A stretch of 64,000 nucleotides of DNA from Actinophytocola oryzae (GTDB lineage Bacteria; Actinomycetota; Actinomycetes; Mycobacteriales; Pseudonocardiaceae). The stretch lies in contig NZ_SOCP01000014.1 of NCBI RefSeq assembly GCF_004364325.1, positions 62,001-126,000 of the forward strand, in the 5' to 3' direction. Numbering within the stretch: the first letter of the stretch is position 1; the number at the start of each line of letters is the position of its first letter. Below the pieces are notes generated by a model that did no database searches, was not told the origin of the DNA, and saw nothing but the letters and a program-made list of their open reading frames with translations. Shown here piece by piece: positions 52,388 to 61,856 of the stretch. Made by a program: the position numbers and the translations under genes.

Positions 52388-55300
52388 GCCGCACCGACGT
52401 GACGACGTCAACGACCTGATCACCGGTGAACGAACTGTTCGGATCGCTACGCACGTAGGCCCGGCCGGGACGCGTCGCCGAGGGTCTCTTGTGCATCGCC
52501 GCGATGCGCGGGAACGCGGTGGCCGCACCGAGATCGCCGATCCCGGTCCAGAAGACCAGCTGCACCCCGCTCGCATCCGCGACCCGCCGCTGCAGATCCA
52601 GGAACGGCAGGTAGTTCGCCTTGCCGAGCGGGTTGTCCAGCGGTACGACCCCACCCGCGTTTCCCGCTTTCGCCCCCGTGCGCTGCTCGGCACGCAGCCG
52701 AGCCATGACACAGAACAGCACGAGCGACGCCGTGAGGTTCTCACCACCCGACCACTTGCGCATGTCCTCGACCCTGGTACGGGCAGTCGGCTGGTCGGGT
52801 GCGGGCTTGAGAACCGTCGCCCGAAATCCTTCGACCACCGACGCCTCGGTCGCGCGCCAGAGCAGTTCGACAGCGTCGAGCTCGATCTTGCCGCCACTGA
52901 CCATGCGGTCGACCAATTCGCCGACCCGGAGCGTGACCTGCTCCTTCGACGGACGTTGTTGTGCCTCGACCACCAGGAACCGCTGGTGCTCCCACGGCCC
53001 GATTCCGGCCGGCAGCTCCGAGAGCGTGGACGCGCGACGCAGCACGGTGAGCGCGTCGTCGACGAGTTCGGCCAGGCGTTGCACGACGTTCTTCTTGTGT
53101 GCCTCCACCTGCTCGAGCTGCTGGCCGATCGCCCGCCCGCGCACGGCCAGGTCCTCGGTGAGCTCCCCTGCCCGGCTGCCGACGCGGTCGATCACCTGGT
53201 CACCGCGAAACAGCTCCCGGAGCCGGCGGACGGCCTGTCCGTGTTCGTCCTCCGCCACGGCGGCAAACCGGTCGTCGTCGGCCCACGTCCGCAGTGCGTC
53301 GGCCCGCTGCGACCGGACCGACGCCGCGTTCTGGTATGCGGTTCTGACCTTGTCCAGCGCCTCGGCCAGGTCCCCAACGGCCGCGCGGATGTCCTCGTCG
53401 TCGTCCGGAACGGTGCCGGTGGGCGCCGGGGCCGGCTCGATGTCGCGTAGTCGATCGGCCTGGTCGCGGAGCATTCCGCCGCGAGTCCGGGCGCGTTCCG
53501 CCTCCCCCTTCGCCGCGTCCCGGTCGCGTTCCAGCTGTCCGACGCGCAGCTGGATCCGGGTGGCCTCTTCATTCGCCTCGGAGGCCAGCCGCTGTGCGTG
53601 CACCCGGTTGGCGACATCCATCACCTGCTCAGTGTGGCGCAGGCGGCCGCGCGGGGTCGCATTCCGCAGCTCGGTCTCGGCGGTCACGTGCTCGTTGGCA
53701 GCCGCACCAACCTTCTGGTTCGCGATGTCGAGGTCGGCTCGGACCCGTGCGGCCTCCTCCGTCCGGAGCTCCCGATCGCTCCCAACCGACCCGGCCGCAA
53801 GCTCAGACGCGCGGGCACGTACCGGCTGTGTGTGTCGGTTCCACGGGTCCGCCGCCCTCGTGACCTTGCCCTCTGCCTCGAGGAGTGCCCGGCGAAGCTC
53901 GCTCTCGGGGAAACGCTCACGCAGCTGGAACTCGGCCTCTCGTACGGCCGCCGACGCGGCCTCGACACTGAGCTCCGTGCCCGGTTCGGCTCGAGGGAGA
54001 ACGGCACGGCTATTGCTCCACTCACGGCGCCGCGCCGACAGTTCACGAATCCGATCCTTCAATCCTTCGATGAGTTCATCCGCCTCGTGATACCGCGCCT
54101 TGGCGGCTGCCTCCTCCTCCCCTGCCGCCTGCAGCAGTCCAGGGATCGCCGCCAGGCGTGCGTTCGCGGGCTCGACCTCCTCGCGGTTCTCAGTGTCGAG
54201 GTGAGTCGTCCGCCTCAGTTGCTCGGTGAGGCGAGCCAGGGAGGTCTGCTCATCGGCCAGCCGTTCGCGGACTCCGGCCAGCCGCTCACGCAGTTCCTCC
54301 AGCCGCTCGTCAGCCTTCTGTTCGGCATCCTTCGCCTTCGCCACAGCATCAGCCGCGATGCCGACACGCCGCCGAAGTCCGACCAGGCCGCCTGTGGGGA
54401 GATCGGCGACCCATGCCTCGATCTGACCTGCGAGGCTTTCGTCGGACCGCCGCTGTGCCTCAAGCCGTACGAGGAGTTGGGACCGCCCGGCCAGTCGTTC
54501 CTGGCGGCGACCGAGCTCCGACTTGGCCTCCGCCGGATCGTGGCGAGCCGGAACCGGTCCGAGGACCACGCGTGGCTCGCGTCGGTTCCGGAAGACGGTG
54601 GCCGGCGAGAGTACGACGACATCATCCAGCTCGACCTCGATCCGGGCCGCCGCGTCGGCCGGGTCGCCGTACACGATAACGCCGTCGACCACCTCCGGCA
54701 GCTCGTCGATCAGGGCCCGGTGTTCCTCGATGGGCACGTTCTCCGCCAGGTAGCGCCAGCCGGAGTGGGCAGTGAAGCCGGCGGACGCGAGGGCGTCGAC
54801 GACCTCCGAGACCTCGCGCCTCGGCGGCATCAGTCCGGTTGTCTCCAGGGCGAGCACTGCGCGGGTGTCATCGGCCTTGGCCGCACGCACGTCGACCATG
54901 GTCGAGTCGGTGGCGGCGATGGCCTGATGCAGCAGAGCGACCGCGTCGTCCCCACTCTCGGCCAGATCTATGGAATCGGCCTGCAACAGTATGCGGAGTC
55001 GAGCGTTGTCCCCGATCCTGGCGGCCCGGGTCTCGAGTGCGGCGAGCTCACCGGCGACCACGCGGTGACGATCAACCGCGCGACTGGTCACCGTGCGAGC
55101 AACCCGCTGCGCCCCCACCGCTTCCTCCACGGCGCCGACCAACGCTCGTTGTTCGCCGACCAGGCCATTGATGCTGGTGATGGCCGCCAACTCCGACCTG
55201 GTCAGCCTGGTCACCGCGGCATCGAGGCGTTCATGTTCGCCGAGCACGCCATCCGCGACCGCGGCGTTGGTGGCATCGGTGAATCGCAGGACAGTTCGGT

Positions 55301-56723
55301 TGTGCTCCCGTTGTTCACTGTCCAGCACGACCTGCTCCTCGTGGTGAGCCCGCCGCATCCGCTCGGCCGCCGACTTACCCGCATTGGCGCTGTCCAGACG
55401 CCGGTGGCACTCCGCGAGCGCCGTCTCGGCCTCCGCGATCGCGTTGTCGAGCGCCGTGGCGAGCACGGACTTGGCATGGTCGAGCGCCTCGACAAGAGGA
55501 AGAGCACCCTCTGCGGCAGCGGCGAGCGCGGCCTCGCGGATCTCAAGCTCCGCCTGCGCGATGGTCATCGACACCAGGTCCGCGACCGCGACCCACGCAT
55601 CGACCTCGAGCCGGAGGCGGGTCACCTGTTCCCGCGTAGCCGACAAGGCCGTCTCGGCGGCTCGTACCCGGAACTCGGCCGCGAGCCGGAGGTACTCGTC
55701 ACGACGGCGACGGGCGCTGTCACCGGTGTTGCGGACCTCCTTGTGTTCGGCCTCGATCGTCTCGTGCCTCGTGAGTGCGATCCGCCGCATGGCGTCCGCG
55801 GCCGTCGCGGCGTCGAGCAGCGCGCGCTTGTACCCGGCGGCGATCTCCCTTCGCGTCTCATGAGCGCTTGTCGCCGTCAGCACCTTCTCGTGCGCCTCGC
55901 CGAGCGCGCTCACCCTGGGCTGTGCTTGGACGCAGAAGTCCTGCTCGACCAGGTAGGTCGGCCGCTTCGCGATCTCCACCGCGGTCTCCGCCAGCAGGTC
56001 CCGAACCGGTTGCATCCGCTGCCGGTCACCGGTGAAGCGGAGCAGGTAGCGGACGAAGGCGCCTGGCGAGTCGATGGTGGAGAACAGGCCGTCGATGCCG
56101 CCCTCGGCGGCGTTGACTTCGGTGAAGTAGTGGAACAGTTCCGGGTCGAACCGGCGTTCGCGTAGTGCCCGGTGCCATTCGGCGATTGACTGGTCGGCCA
56201 CCACCGCGTTCACGCCTTGGGCGGCGAGACCCCGAACGTGCGCACGGAAGCCGTCCCGGTTGACGTTTCCCTTGGAGCGCAGAGTGAATGGCAGGTCGTC
56301 CAGAGTCGACCCCTCGACCGTCGGATCCGGGCTCACGCACCACCAGGTCCGCCGCAGACGTTCCTTTCCGGCGGCGTTGTAGTCCCGCGGGCGGGTCCGG
56401 TTGTCCCATTCGTAGATCGCACCGGTGAGAAGGAGCTGTCCGATTGGATCGACCCACTCGGCGACCACATGGGATGTGTCCGGACCGAGGACGAGGTCCT
56501 CCAGGGTTCGCTTCTTCGTTCTGGTGGCGAGGAAGTCCCTGCGGTCGGGGAGGATCAGTGCGAGCAGCAGAGACAGCATCGTGGTCTTGCCGGCGCCGTT
56601 CCTCAGCCACACGATGGAGTCCGCTGGCTCCCCTGCCCGGTCGGTAAGGTCGACCGTCAGGTCGGAGAACCGGTTGTCTGCGACTCCGATCGAGTCGAGG
56701 TAGAAGCGGCGTAGCCGGAACAT
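52377..56723 (-). CDS. jetC: JetC, Wadjet SMC-like ATPase
   Basis: 1448 residues. MukB/SMC layout: N-terminal Walker A IVWLRNGAGKTTMLSLLLAL at 37-56, two long coiled-coil arms (Glu/Arg/Ala-rich, about 240-640 and 750-1200) around a hinge-like centre, and the C-terminal ATPase half with signature MRKWSGGENLTASLVLF and Walker B-type VVPLDNPLGKANYLPF. This is the motor that loops and inspects plasmid DNA. Its ATG directly abuts the jetB stop and its end overlaps jetD. Confidence 0.92.
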   Translation of the reverse strand: MFRLRRFYLDSIGVADNRFSDLTVDLTDRAGEPADSIVWLRNGAGKTTMLSLLLALILPDRRDFLATRTKKRTLEDLVLGPDTSHVVAEWVDPIGQLLLTGAIYEWDNRTRPRDYNAAGKERLRRTWWCVSPDPTVEGSTLDDLPFTLRSKGNVNRDGFRAHVRGLAAQGVNAVVADQSIAEWHRALRERRFDPELFHYFTEVNAAEGGIDGLFSTIDSPGAFVRYLLRFTGDRQRMQPVRDLLAETAVEIAKRPTYLVEQDFCVQAQPRVSALGEAHEKVLTATSAHETRREIAAGYKRALLDAATAADAMRRIALTRHETIEAEHKEVRNTGDSARRRRDEYLRLAAEFRVRAAETALSATREQVTRLRLEVDAWVAVADLVSMTIAQAELEIREAALAAAAEGALPLVEALDHAKSVLATALDNAIAEAETALAECHRRLDSANAGKSAAERMRRAHHEEQVVLDSEQREHNRTVLRFTDATNAAVADGVLGEHERLDAAVTRLTRSELAAITSINGLVGEQRALVGAVEEAVGAQRVARTVTSRAVDRHRVVAGELAALETRAARIGDNARLRILLQADSIDLAESGDDAVALLHQAIAATDSTMVDVRAAKADDTRAVLALETTGLMPPRREVSEVVDALASAGFTAHSGWRYLAENVPIEEHRALIDELPEVVDGVIVYGDPADAAARIEVELDDVVVLSPATVFRNRREPRVVLGPVPARHDPAEAKSELGRRQERLAGRSQLLVRLEAQRRSDESLAGQIEAWVADLPTGGLVGLRRRVGIAADAVAKAKDAEQKADERLEELRERLAGVRERLADEQTSLARLTEQLRRTTHLDTENREEVEPANARLAAIPGLLQAAGEEEAAAKARYHEADELIEGLKDRIRELSARRREWSNSRAVLPRAEPGTELSVEAASAAVREAEFQLRERFPESELRRALLEAEGKVTRAADPWNRHTQPVRARASELAAGSVGSDRELRTEEAARVRADLDIANQKVGAAANEHVTAETELRNATPRGRLRHTEQVMDVANRVHAQRLASEANEEATRIQLRVGQLERDRDAAKGEAERARTRGGMLRDQADRLRDIEPAPAPTGTVPDDDEDIRAAVGDLAEALDKVRTAYQNAASVRSQRADALRTWADDDRFAAVAEDEHGQAVRRLRELFRGDQVIDRVGSRAGELTEDLAVRGRAIGQQLEQVEAHKKNVVQRLAELVDDALTVLRRASTLSELPAGIGPWEHQRFLVVEAQQRPSKEQVTLRVGELVDRMVSGGKIELDAVELLWRATEASVVEGFRATVLKPAPDQPTARTRVEDMRKWSGGENLTASLVLFCVMARLRAEQRTGAKAGNAGGVVPLDNPLGKANYLPFLDLQRRVADASGVQLVFWTGIGDLGAATAFPRIAAMHKRPSATRPGRAYVRSDPNSSFTGDQVVDVVTSVRHDP

Positions 56724-57467
56724 CTAGCTTTCCACCTCGTCGTCCACGTCCCGCGACGCGCGGGCGAGCACCTCGAAGACGACGGACTCCGTCACCTCGG
56801 AGATGCCCACCCGGAACCGGTCGTTGAGTGCGTACACGCTGCCGTGCTCGTCGTCGAGCGCCATCTCCCGCCGGGCCCGTCCCTGCACGACCAGGTAGTC
56901 GAGGGTCTTCTGGACGTAGTCGCGTCGGCAGTCCCGGCGTAGCCCTCCACGTTCGGAGGGGAGTACCTCGGGGAGGTCCAGCCACGTGCGTGCTGCCGCA
57001 CCCAACTGCTGGTCGATCTCGTCGTCGCTCTCGTCCGCGGCCTCGATCGCCGTCGTGATGTGCCGTGTGAGAAAGCGCTCCAACTCGATGGCCCGCACTG
57101 TCGGGTTGGTCGTGTCGACGAGTGCCTCGCCGTTCGGGTAGGCATACGCGACGAGCGCGACCAGCAGTAGGCCGAAGCAGCGTCGGTCCTGCAGTTTGTG
57201 CTGTGTCCTCAGGGGCAGGCCGCTGTTGTCCAGTGTTACGGCGAAAGGCCCGTCGGCGTGCCCGGCGATCAGCAGGCCGAGCTGGGTTGGCATCCGCACG
57301 TCGAGGCCGAGCCCGTCCGCCACTCGGCCGACGATCTCAGCGAACTCCGTGTTTGTGCGGTAGCGGTCGAGCAGGACGCGGTACTGACCGTCGCCGGACG
57401 GCCGCTCCTTGGTGGCGAGTGCGTACCGGATCAGTCTCGCCGCGGCGGTCACATCCGTCAGGTTCAT
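56724..57467 (-). CDS. jetB: JetB, Wadjet KITE/MukE-like subunit
   Basis: 247 residues, a DUF4194-type protein: LTDVTAAARLIRYALATKER, VLLDRYRTNTEFAEIVGRVA, ..., GGLRRDCRRDYVQKTLDYLV, EHGSVYALNDRFRVGISEVT. It bridges the kleisin-like JetA and SMC-like JetC. ATGA overlap with jetA, GGAG upstream; its TAG is immediately followed by the jetC ATG. Confidence 0.88.
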   Translation of the reverse strand: MNLTDVTAAARLIRYALATKERPSGDGQYRVLLDRYRTNTEFAEIVGRVADGLGLDVRMPTQLGLLIAGHADGPFAVTLDNSGLPLRTQHKLQDRRCFGLLLVALVAYAYPNGEALVDTTNPTVRAIELERFLTRHITTAIEAADESDDEIDQQLGAAARTWLDLPEVLPSERGGLRRDCRRDYVQKTLDYLVVQGRARREMALDDEHGSVYALNDRFRVGISEVTESVVFEVLARASRDVDDEVES

Positions 57468-58984
57468 GCCGCTCCGATCGAGTTGTCGGTGTCCGCGTCC
57501 CTCTGGTCGAATGTCGCGGGAGTGGCGAGCAGCAGGTCAGGGCCGAGATACCGGGCGTCATCGAGCATGTGGCCGTAGTCGATCGCGACCAGTGCCGAAA
57601 CCGCTGCGGCGAGGTCGGCACGCCGAGGTCGATCGTCGGCAGCCGCTTCGCCGCCCGCGACGAACACATAGAGGGCAGCTGCCCAGATGATGTCCAGCAA
57701 CCTGAGCGGCTCGTCCACGTCGCCGGCCCGTTGCCGAGCGACGGCCAGCAGGTCCGACAGCCGCATCGGCTCCCGGGCGGCCATGGCCAAGATGTCGGTG
57801 GCGCAGGACGCCACGTCATCGGCGATGGAGTCACCGAGCGCTTCGCCCAGGTCGCCGGGCTCATCGATGTCGGGGTCCTGCTGCTCACGCGTCAGCGGTT
57901 CCCGGAGAAGTTGCCTGACCAACTCATCGACACCCCACTGCGGTTGCGTCCGCGGTGGAAAGCCGCCGGCGACGATCGTGTCCGCCACGTCCATGAGCAA
58001 CCTGTCGTCGGCGAGCAGGGCAGGCCGGAGGAGATCGTCACCCAAGTCGATGGCCGCGGCGAGACCGCGTGGCTGGAACCGCTGTACCTCCTGTGCGGCA
58101 AGGAACACGGGGATAGCTCGCGCCACATGCCGTTCCAGGCGCAACCAGACATCCTCGCCCCGTCGAACCTCCCACACGATGTTCCGGCAGGCGTCCGTGG
58201 CTGTCGGGTCCTCACTCGACCGTTCCGCGAGGTCGCGCAGTTGTTTGTCCTTCTCGATCTGGTGCTCGATCTGTCCCATCACGTCATGCAGCCAGGACGG
58301 CATCTCTCCATGCCAGTCAACACTGCGGATGTCGCGCCGTGTGTCATCGAGCTTCTCGCGAAGACTGGCTGATAGTCCTTGGGCCGTGCGGGTGGCCTGC
58401 CGGGCCGTGGCCAAGGCCTTGTCGAACTCACCCGCCTTCATCTGGATCTCGACGAGCAGCTTGAGCGCGAGCGCACGGTTCGCCAGGTCCGAGTTCAGCG
58501 CCTGCAGGTAGAGCACTATCGCCGGATCTGTGGCAGTGATCGTGGTGCCTTCCTCACCCTCGCCCAAACGGAGCAGCCGGTACCGGTATGGACGAGCCTC
58601 ACTACATGTTTCGTCGTCACCGGCCAGTTCACGCCAGGTCGCCTCGTGCGGGCGGCCGTCGTTGAGCAACGTCGTAAGCACGAGTTTCGCGATCTTGGTC
58701 CATGGCCGGGCCGGATCCTCCGGATTCATCCGGCGACTGACCTGTGCCAGGTGGTCGACGACACTCTCAGGACTTACCGATCCCTCGAGGCTCGCCTGGT
58801 TGAGGACCACGTAGTCGATCAGGCGTAGCGCAAGCTGCGCGAGGTCGTAGCTTCGATGATCGAAATCTGCACGCGGCCCCGCGCGGTTGACGAGCTCGAA
58901 CACCGGCTGCAACAGCTGCAGTGCCTGCCATCGGCCATGCAGATCGACGCTGTGGCGCGCCTCGGAGCCGGTTAAACGCGACAT
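57464..58984 (-). CDS. jetA: JetA, Wadjet kleisin/MukF-like subunit
   Basis: 506 residues from ATG 58984 with GAGGGGG just upstream. Predominantly helical: GRWQALQLLQPVFELVNRAG, RSYDLAQLALRLIDYVVLNQ, LNSDLANRALALKLLVEIQM, MPSWLHDVMGQIEHQIEKDK, VWLRLERHVARAIPVFLAAQ. This is the first gene of the jetA-B-C-D order. I identify it mainly by operon context and the kleisin-like profile; the Wadjet type (I, II or III) cannot be fixed by eye. The operon promoter must lie within 58985-59150. Confidence 0.82.
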   Translation of the reverse strand: MSRLTGSEARHSVDLHGRWQALQLLQPVFELVNRAGPRADFDHRSYDLAQLALRLIDYVVLNQASLEGSVSPESVVDHLAQVSRRMNPEDPARPWTKIAKLVLTTLLNDGRPHEATWRELAGDDETCSEARPYRYRLLRLGEGEEGTTITATDPAIVLYLQALNSDLANRALALKLLVEIQMKAGEFDKALATARQATRTAQGLSASLREKLDDTRRDIRSVDWHGEMPSWLHDVMGQIEHQIEKDKQLRDLAERSSEDPTATDACRNIVWEVRRGEDVWLRLERHVARAIPVFLAAQEVQRFQPRGLAAAIDLGDDLLRPALLADDRLLMDVADTIVAGGFPPRTQPQWGVDELVRQLLREPLTREQQDPDIDEPGDLGEALGDSIADDVASCATDILAMAAREPMRLSDLLAVARQRAGDVDEPLRLLDIIWAAALYVFVAGGEAAADDRPRRADLAAAVSALVAIDYGHMLDDARYLGPDLLLATPATFDQRDADTDNSIGAA

Positions 58985-59156
58985 GGCCCCCTCGACTTGC
59001 CCGCATGCTTACCCGCCAGTTCGGGAACTCCGTCGTTCGCCGCTCGCCAGACGTTACGCCGAGAATCTAGGCTTGTTCACCACCTCGAGAGGAGTCCCCC
59101 GGTTTGGTTGGCTCCTGATCTGTGAAGATGCGTTCCTCGCTGGAACAATGTCTGCC

Positions 59157-59198
59157 ATGTCGAAAGCGTTCCCGCCGGAGTTCCGTCGTGACGCGTAG
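59157..59198 (+). pseudogene. IS3-family OrfA start fragment
   Basis: MSKAFPPEFRRDA then TAG: thirteen codons matching the N-terminus of IS3-family OrfA transposase proteins (MxKxxPPEFRRDVVAVA...). The 40 bases before it (from about 59115) resemble the left end of such an element. The rest of the element is absent; an FAD-enzyme fragment abuts it. Confidence 0.55.
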
Positions 59199-59207
59199 TG
59201 GCGGGTG

Positions 59208-59374
59208 GCATAGGTAACATTGATCCGGACTCGGTCTGCTGGGGGTGGCGGGAAGCCGCACTCCTCCAACCAGGTTCCGGCCCGGCCCGAGCGACCCATC
59301 GCGTTGACGACGATGTCCGCTTCGAGAGTCTCCGTACCACCGCCAGCCTTCCTGTCTATTCGAAACCCTGACAC
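59208..59374 (-). pseudogene. FAD-dependent monooxygenase fragment
   Basis: In the minus-strand frame from 59374: SGFRIDRKAGGGTETLEADI, VVNAMGRSGRAGTWLEECGF, then DRVRINVTYATRHYA. This is the mid-region of FAD-binding oxidoreductases (GRSGR-type motif before W-E-x-G, then YATRxY). N- and C-terminal parts with the FAD-binding Rossmann motif are missing, and the frame runs on into the IS3 stub. Confidence 0.55.
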
Positions 59375-59400
59375 GCGGCGGTTAGCGCGGCATCATCTTT

Positions 59401-59510
59401 CCCACCGACCACGTGCTTCGGTACCGCAACGACCAACCATTCACCAGCAGACGCTACGACCACACCCCGGAAACACCTCGGCGACCAACTCCCCTGGGTC
59501 GCCAACCAAG
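59401..59510 (+). pseudogene. Frameshifted tyrosine-recombinase (integrase) remnant
   Basis: From 59406 one frame reads DHVLRYRNDQPFTSRRYDH. After a one-base shift near 59465 a second frame reads RKHLGDQLPWVANQGTSIHW then LRHSTL. Together they match the C-terminal catalytic region of actinobacterial integrases (YDH...LPWVAxxGxSxHWLRHTTLTWVE), including the HxLR box. The rest is missing. It marks a former integrative element next to the Wadjet operon. Confidence 0.65.
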
Positions 59511-59902
59511 GCACCTCCATTCATTGGCTACGACACTCCACCCTCAGGAGAACGCCGCCATCCAAGAAGTCCCTGGGGTCTCAACGCTGGCGGACTCGGT
59601 GGCGTCCGGGACGCCAAGGAAGCCCCGATGCTTGTCCCTACGTTCGAGTACATCGCGCGCGGCTCCCTTCTTGGCTGGTGGGACGAACCACCTCCGACAC
59701 CACCCTCATCAGCCCTCCGCCTGCACCCGCGCCGCCCGATTGAGAGGACAGCCGCGCGTCACACCGGCTTGGGCGCGAGATCATCTCAGCGCTTGCGTAC
59801 GTGTCCTGCGCCCGTGGGCTCCCAGCGGGTTTTCAACGCGCTGGTGACCAAGACCGACGCGGTCAACCGCCAGCGGTAAGCCGTGATCGGTTGGCATGGT
59901 CA
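59511..59902. other. Non-coding stretch
   Basis: Overlapping small frames only; nothing recognised beyond the end of the integrase remnant. Confidence 0.35.
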
Positions 59903-60268
59903 TCATCGTCCACCGGCGCGTCTTGGCGGCGTCCGTGGTGATCGACCGGCCCGTCGGCGGCGAAGGCGACCGCGACTAAGACCATGTGGCCGCCGTTTCT
60001 GGCGGCTGAGGTCGGTCGAAGCACGGGGAGTGGGTCGCGATTCATCCAGACCCGCAGGCAGTCCGAGATCCGCCCTGGCCGCATCAGCAAGGAGGGATTG
60101 CCGCCGGTCAAGCGGCACACCAATGGCCTTGAGGAAGACGTTCCAGCAGACGGCCCGGGCCAGCGGGCTCCGCAGCAGGACGATCACGCCGACCATGGCA
60201 ACGACCGGCGCGGCGACCGGCAATGCCCGATGACTCAGCGCCTCAACGATCGAGACCACGCCGTCCAT
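59903..60268 (-). CDS. Small membrane-associated hypothetical protein
   Basis: 121 residues from ATG 60268, seven bases after GAGGAG. One hydrophobic segment (LPVAAPVVAMVGVIVLLR), then ARAVCWNVFLKAIGVPLDRR and a helical stretch; the last 30 residues are Arg/Pro-rich and may be out of the true frame. No family recognised. Confidence 0.4.
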   Translation of the reverse strand: MDGVVSIVEALSHRALPVAAPVVAMVGVIVLLRSPLARAVCWNVFLKAIGVPLDRRQSLLADAARADLGLPAGLDESRPTPRASTDLSRQKRRPHGLSRGRLRRRRAGRSPRTPPRRAGGR

Positions 60269-60992
60269 CGCTACTCCTCAGGGCAGAAAAAACACCTCTT
60301 GCCCTCTTTGAGCGGAATAGCGGAAGCGGCGCCAGATCGGCGCTGAGGTCAGAAGTAGACCACGAGACACCGGCTGTGTCAAACATGACTGGTGTCCGAC
60401 AGGGACATCTCGACGTCGGTTGACCGAGCAGCAAGTCGCTGACCTGCGGAAACAGATCTTAATTTTGGATGACCCGTCAACCAAGATCGGCGTCATAGCA
60501 CCCATGGCAATCCACTGATATCCCAAGTCATCAACACACCGATCATCCATACCCTATTGGTTCCGAGAATGTCCTTGACGATTCTCTGCGACAAGAAATG
60601 TTACTAGTTCATTTTTATTTCGTTGGCGGTGTTCTTTCTTGTAGTTGTCACCCGCTTGGCGCGATCGGTGTCAGGCTGCACCACCGACACCGCCACCGCC
60701 ACCGACGCATGCGCGCTCACAAGGAACCGATGCGGCCACGATGCCGTCTCTGCTGGCCCTCACGCTCACTCGTCCCCACAACGGCCGACCCGGCTGCCTG
60801 ATCGACTTGTGCGCCAGTGGCGACACGCAGCTTGTGCAGGGTGCTTGTGCAGAGTGATGGGTTCACCGTGGGAGATCACACGTCACTGCTGAGAGCCCAA
60901 CCCCATCGCTCTCAGCAAGCGGGAGCGACCGACGGAGACAGCGGTCCCAGGGTGGAGGAGAACCGAATTCACCAGGGGTAAGGGCGAAAATC
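60269..60992. other. Intergenic region, no recognised content
   Basis: About 720 bases with an AT-rich patch near 60460-60630. Open frames are short and without support. No RNA gene seen. Confidence 0.35.
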
Positions 60993-61156
60993 CTAGTCCT
61001 CGCAGTCGTCCTGGGTCGGGCGGGCCGTCAGATGCTGTGCGATGAGCGCGGCACCATCGGCGGGAACAAATCCTTCACTGGCGGGCAGGCGAAGAACAGC
61101 TGTGCAACCTCAAGTTGGAAAGCGGTGAGAGGGATCTCCTCGGAGCTGGTTGTCAC
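60993..61156 (-). pseudogene. AbiEii/AbiGii-type nucleotidyltransferase toxin, N-terminal stub with frameshift
   Basis: GTG 61156 uses the last base of the antitoxin stop (TAGTG). The frame reads IPLTAFQLEVAQLFFACP; a frameshift just after that (near 61096) puts the sequel in another frame, ASEGFVPADGAALIAQHLTA then RPTQDD and a stop. Both halves match the start of AbiEii-family toxins (FQxEVAxLFFxLPxSxGFxLAGGAALIAQxLTxRPTQDLDFF). The nucleotidyltransferase active site that would follow is lost. Confidence 0.7.
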
Positions 61157-61668
61157 TACGCAGGAACCAGCTCCGAGATCAGCGGATCCCAGGCCGCGCG
61201 AACGTCGCGAGGCAAGACCAGCTCTTCCCACAGGTCGACCAGCAGCACACCATCGATGTAGGTGAGCACTTCCTTCTCGTCGCCCTCTCGTAGCACCGCC
61301 TCGTACACACGGGCACGATCCGATCGGTCCCTGAGGTGGTACTGCCGGCCCGGCTGAGACCAGTTCAGCGACAGCGGCAACGCCACAGTCGCCAAGGCCT
61401 TGGGCAGCGGGAGCGATGGGAGCTGGTTCGGCACCTGGTAGACGTGACCCCGAGTACCTGGAACAGGGTGGAACGTGATGCGCGGACGCATGTCGAGTTC
61501 GAAGCCCGAGGCGCTCAACAAGCGCTCAGCAGTGTCCAGCGTCGACTTCTTCCGACCGTTCTCATACGCCGACACCGCCGTGCGCGACGTGTGCGCTTGC
61601 CGAGCGAGCTGATCCTGAGTCAGGCCGGCCTTATGCCGTGCCTCCTCCAACAATCCCGTAACAGACAC
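61156..61668 (-). CDS. XRE antitoxin of a decayed AbiEii-type module
   Basis: 170 residues from GTG 61668 (GGAGG nine bases upstream); ATG 61692 is an alternative. HTH: LLEEARHKAGLTQDQLARQA, HTSRTAVSAYENGRKKSTLD. The C-terminal domain (LPSLPLPKALATVALPLSLN, GVLLVDLWEELVLPRDVRAA, WDPLISELVPA) is the usual partner of AbiEii-like toxins in actinomycetes. It is coupled to the toxin stub and should repress its own promoter through the inverted repeat at 61701. The gene itself looks intact. Confidence 0.82.
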   Translation of the reverse strand: MSVTGLLEEARHKAGLTQDQLARQAHTSRTAVSAYENGRKKSTLDTAERLLSASGFELDMRPRITFHPVPGTRGHVYQVPNQLPSLPLPKALATVALPLSLNWSQPGRQYHLRDRSDRARVYEAVLREGDEKEVLTYIDGVLLVDLWEELVLPRDVRAAWDPLISELVPA

Positions 61669-61700
61669 CAGCCACCACCTCCCCAGGAACATAAACCAGG

Positions 61701-61716
61701 GTATCTACTTAGATAC
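61701..61716. promoter_or_regulatory. Palindromic operator upstream of the XRE antitoxin
   Basis: GTATCT, four bases (ACTT), AGATAC: a perfect inverted repeat, 33 bases before the chosen antitoxin start. Spacing and symmetry fit an autoregulatory XRE site. Binding is inferred. Confidence 0.55.
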
Positions 61717-61856
61717 GAGACCTCCTCCTCTGACTGATCAGCAACCGAGCCGCTCTGACCTGCTGATACGTGCGGAGCACACAGCGTGACACCCCGGCTC
61801 GCTTCACCTGCGCGATCAGTGAGCCAGGCTGTCCCTGACCTGCGCTCCCCCGATAC

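Noticed and set aside
52388..52897. N-terminal extension of jetD
   Set aside because: Arg/Ser-rich shadow of the jetC reading frame; the coupled ATG at 52387 begins the recognisable JetD sequence.
53598..56165. 855-codon plus-strand frame
   Set aside because: It is antisense to jetC; the composition is that of a shadow of a high-GC coiled-coil gene.
60598..60892. Possible small exported protein with hydrophobic start
   Set aside because: Start is not preceded by a ribosome site, three frames are open at once, and the Cys/Arg-rich remainder has no coding character.
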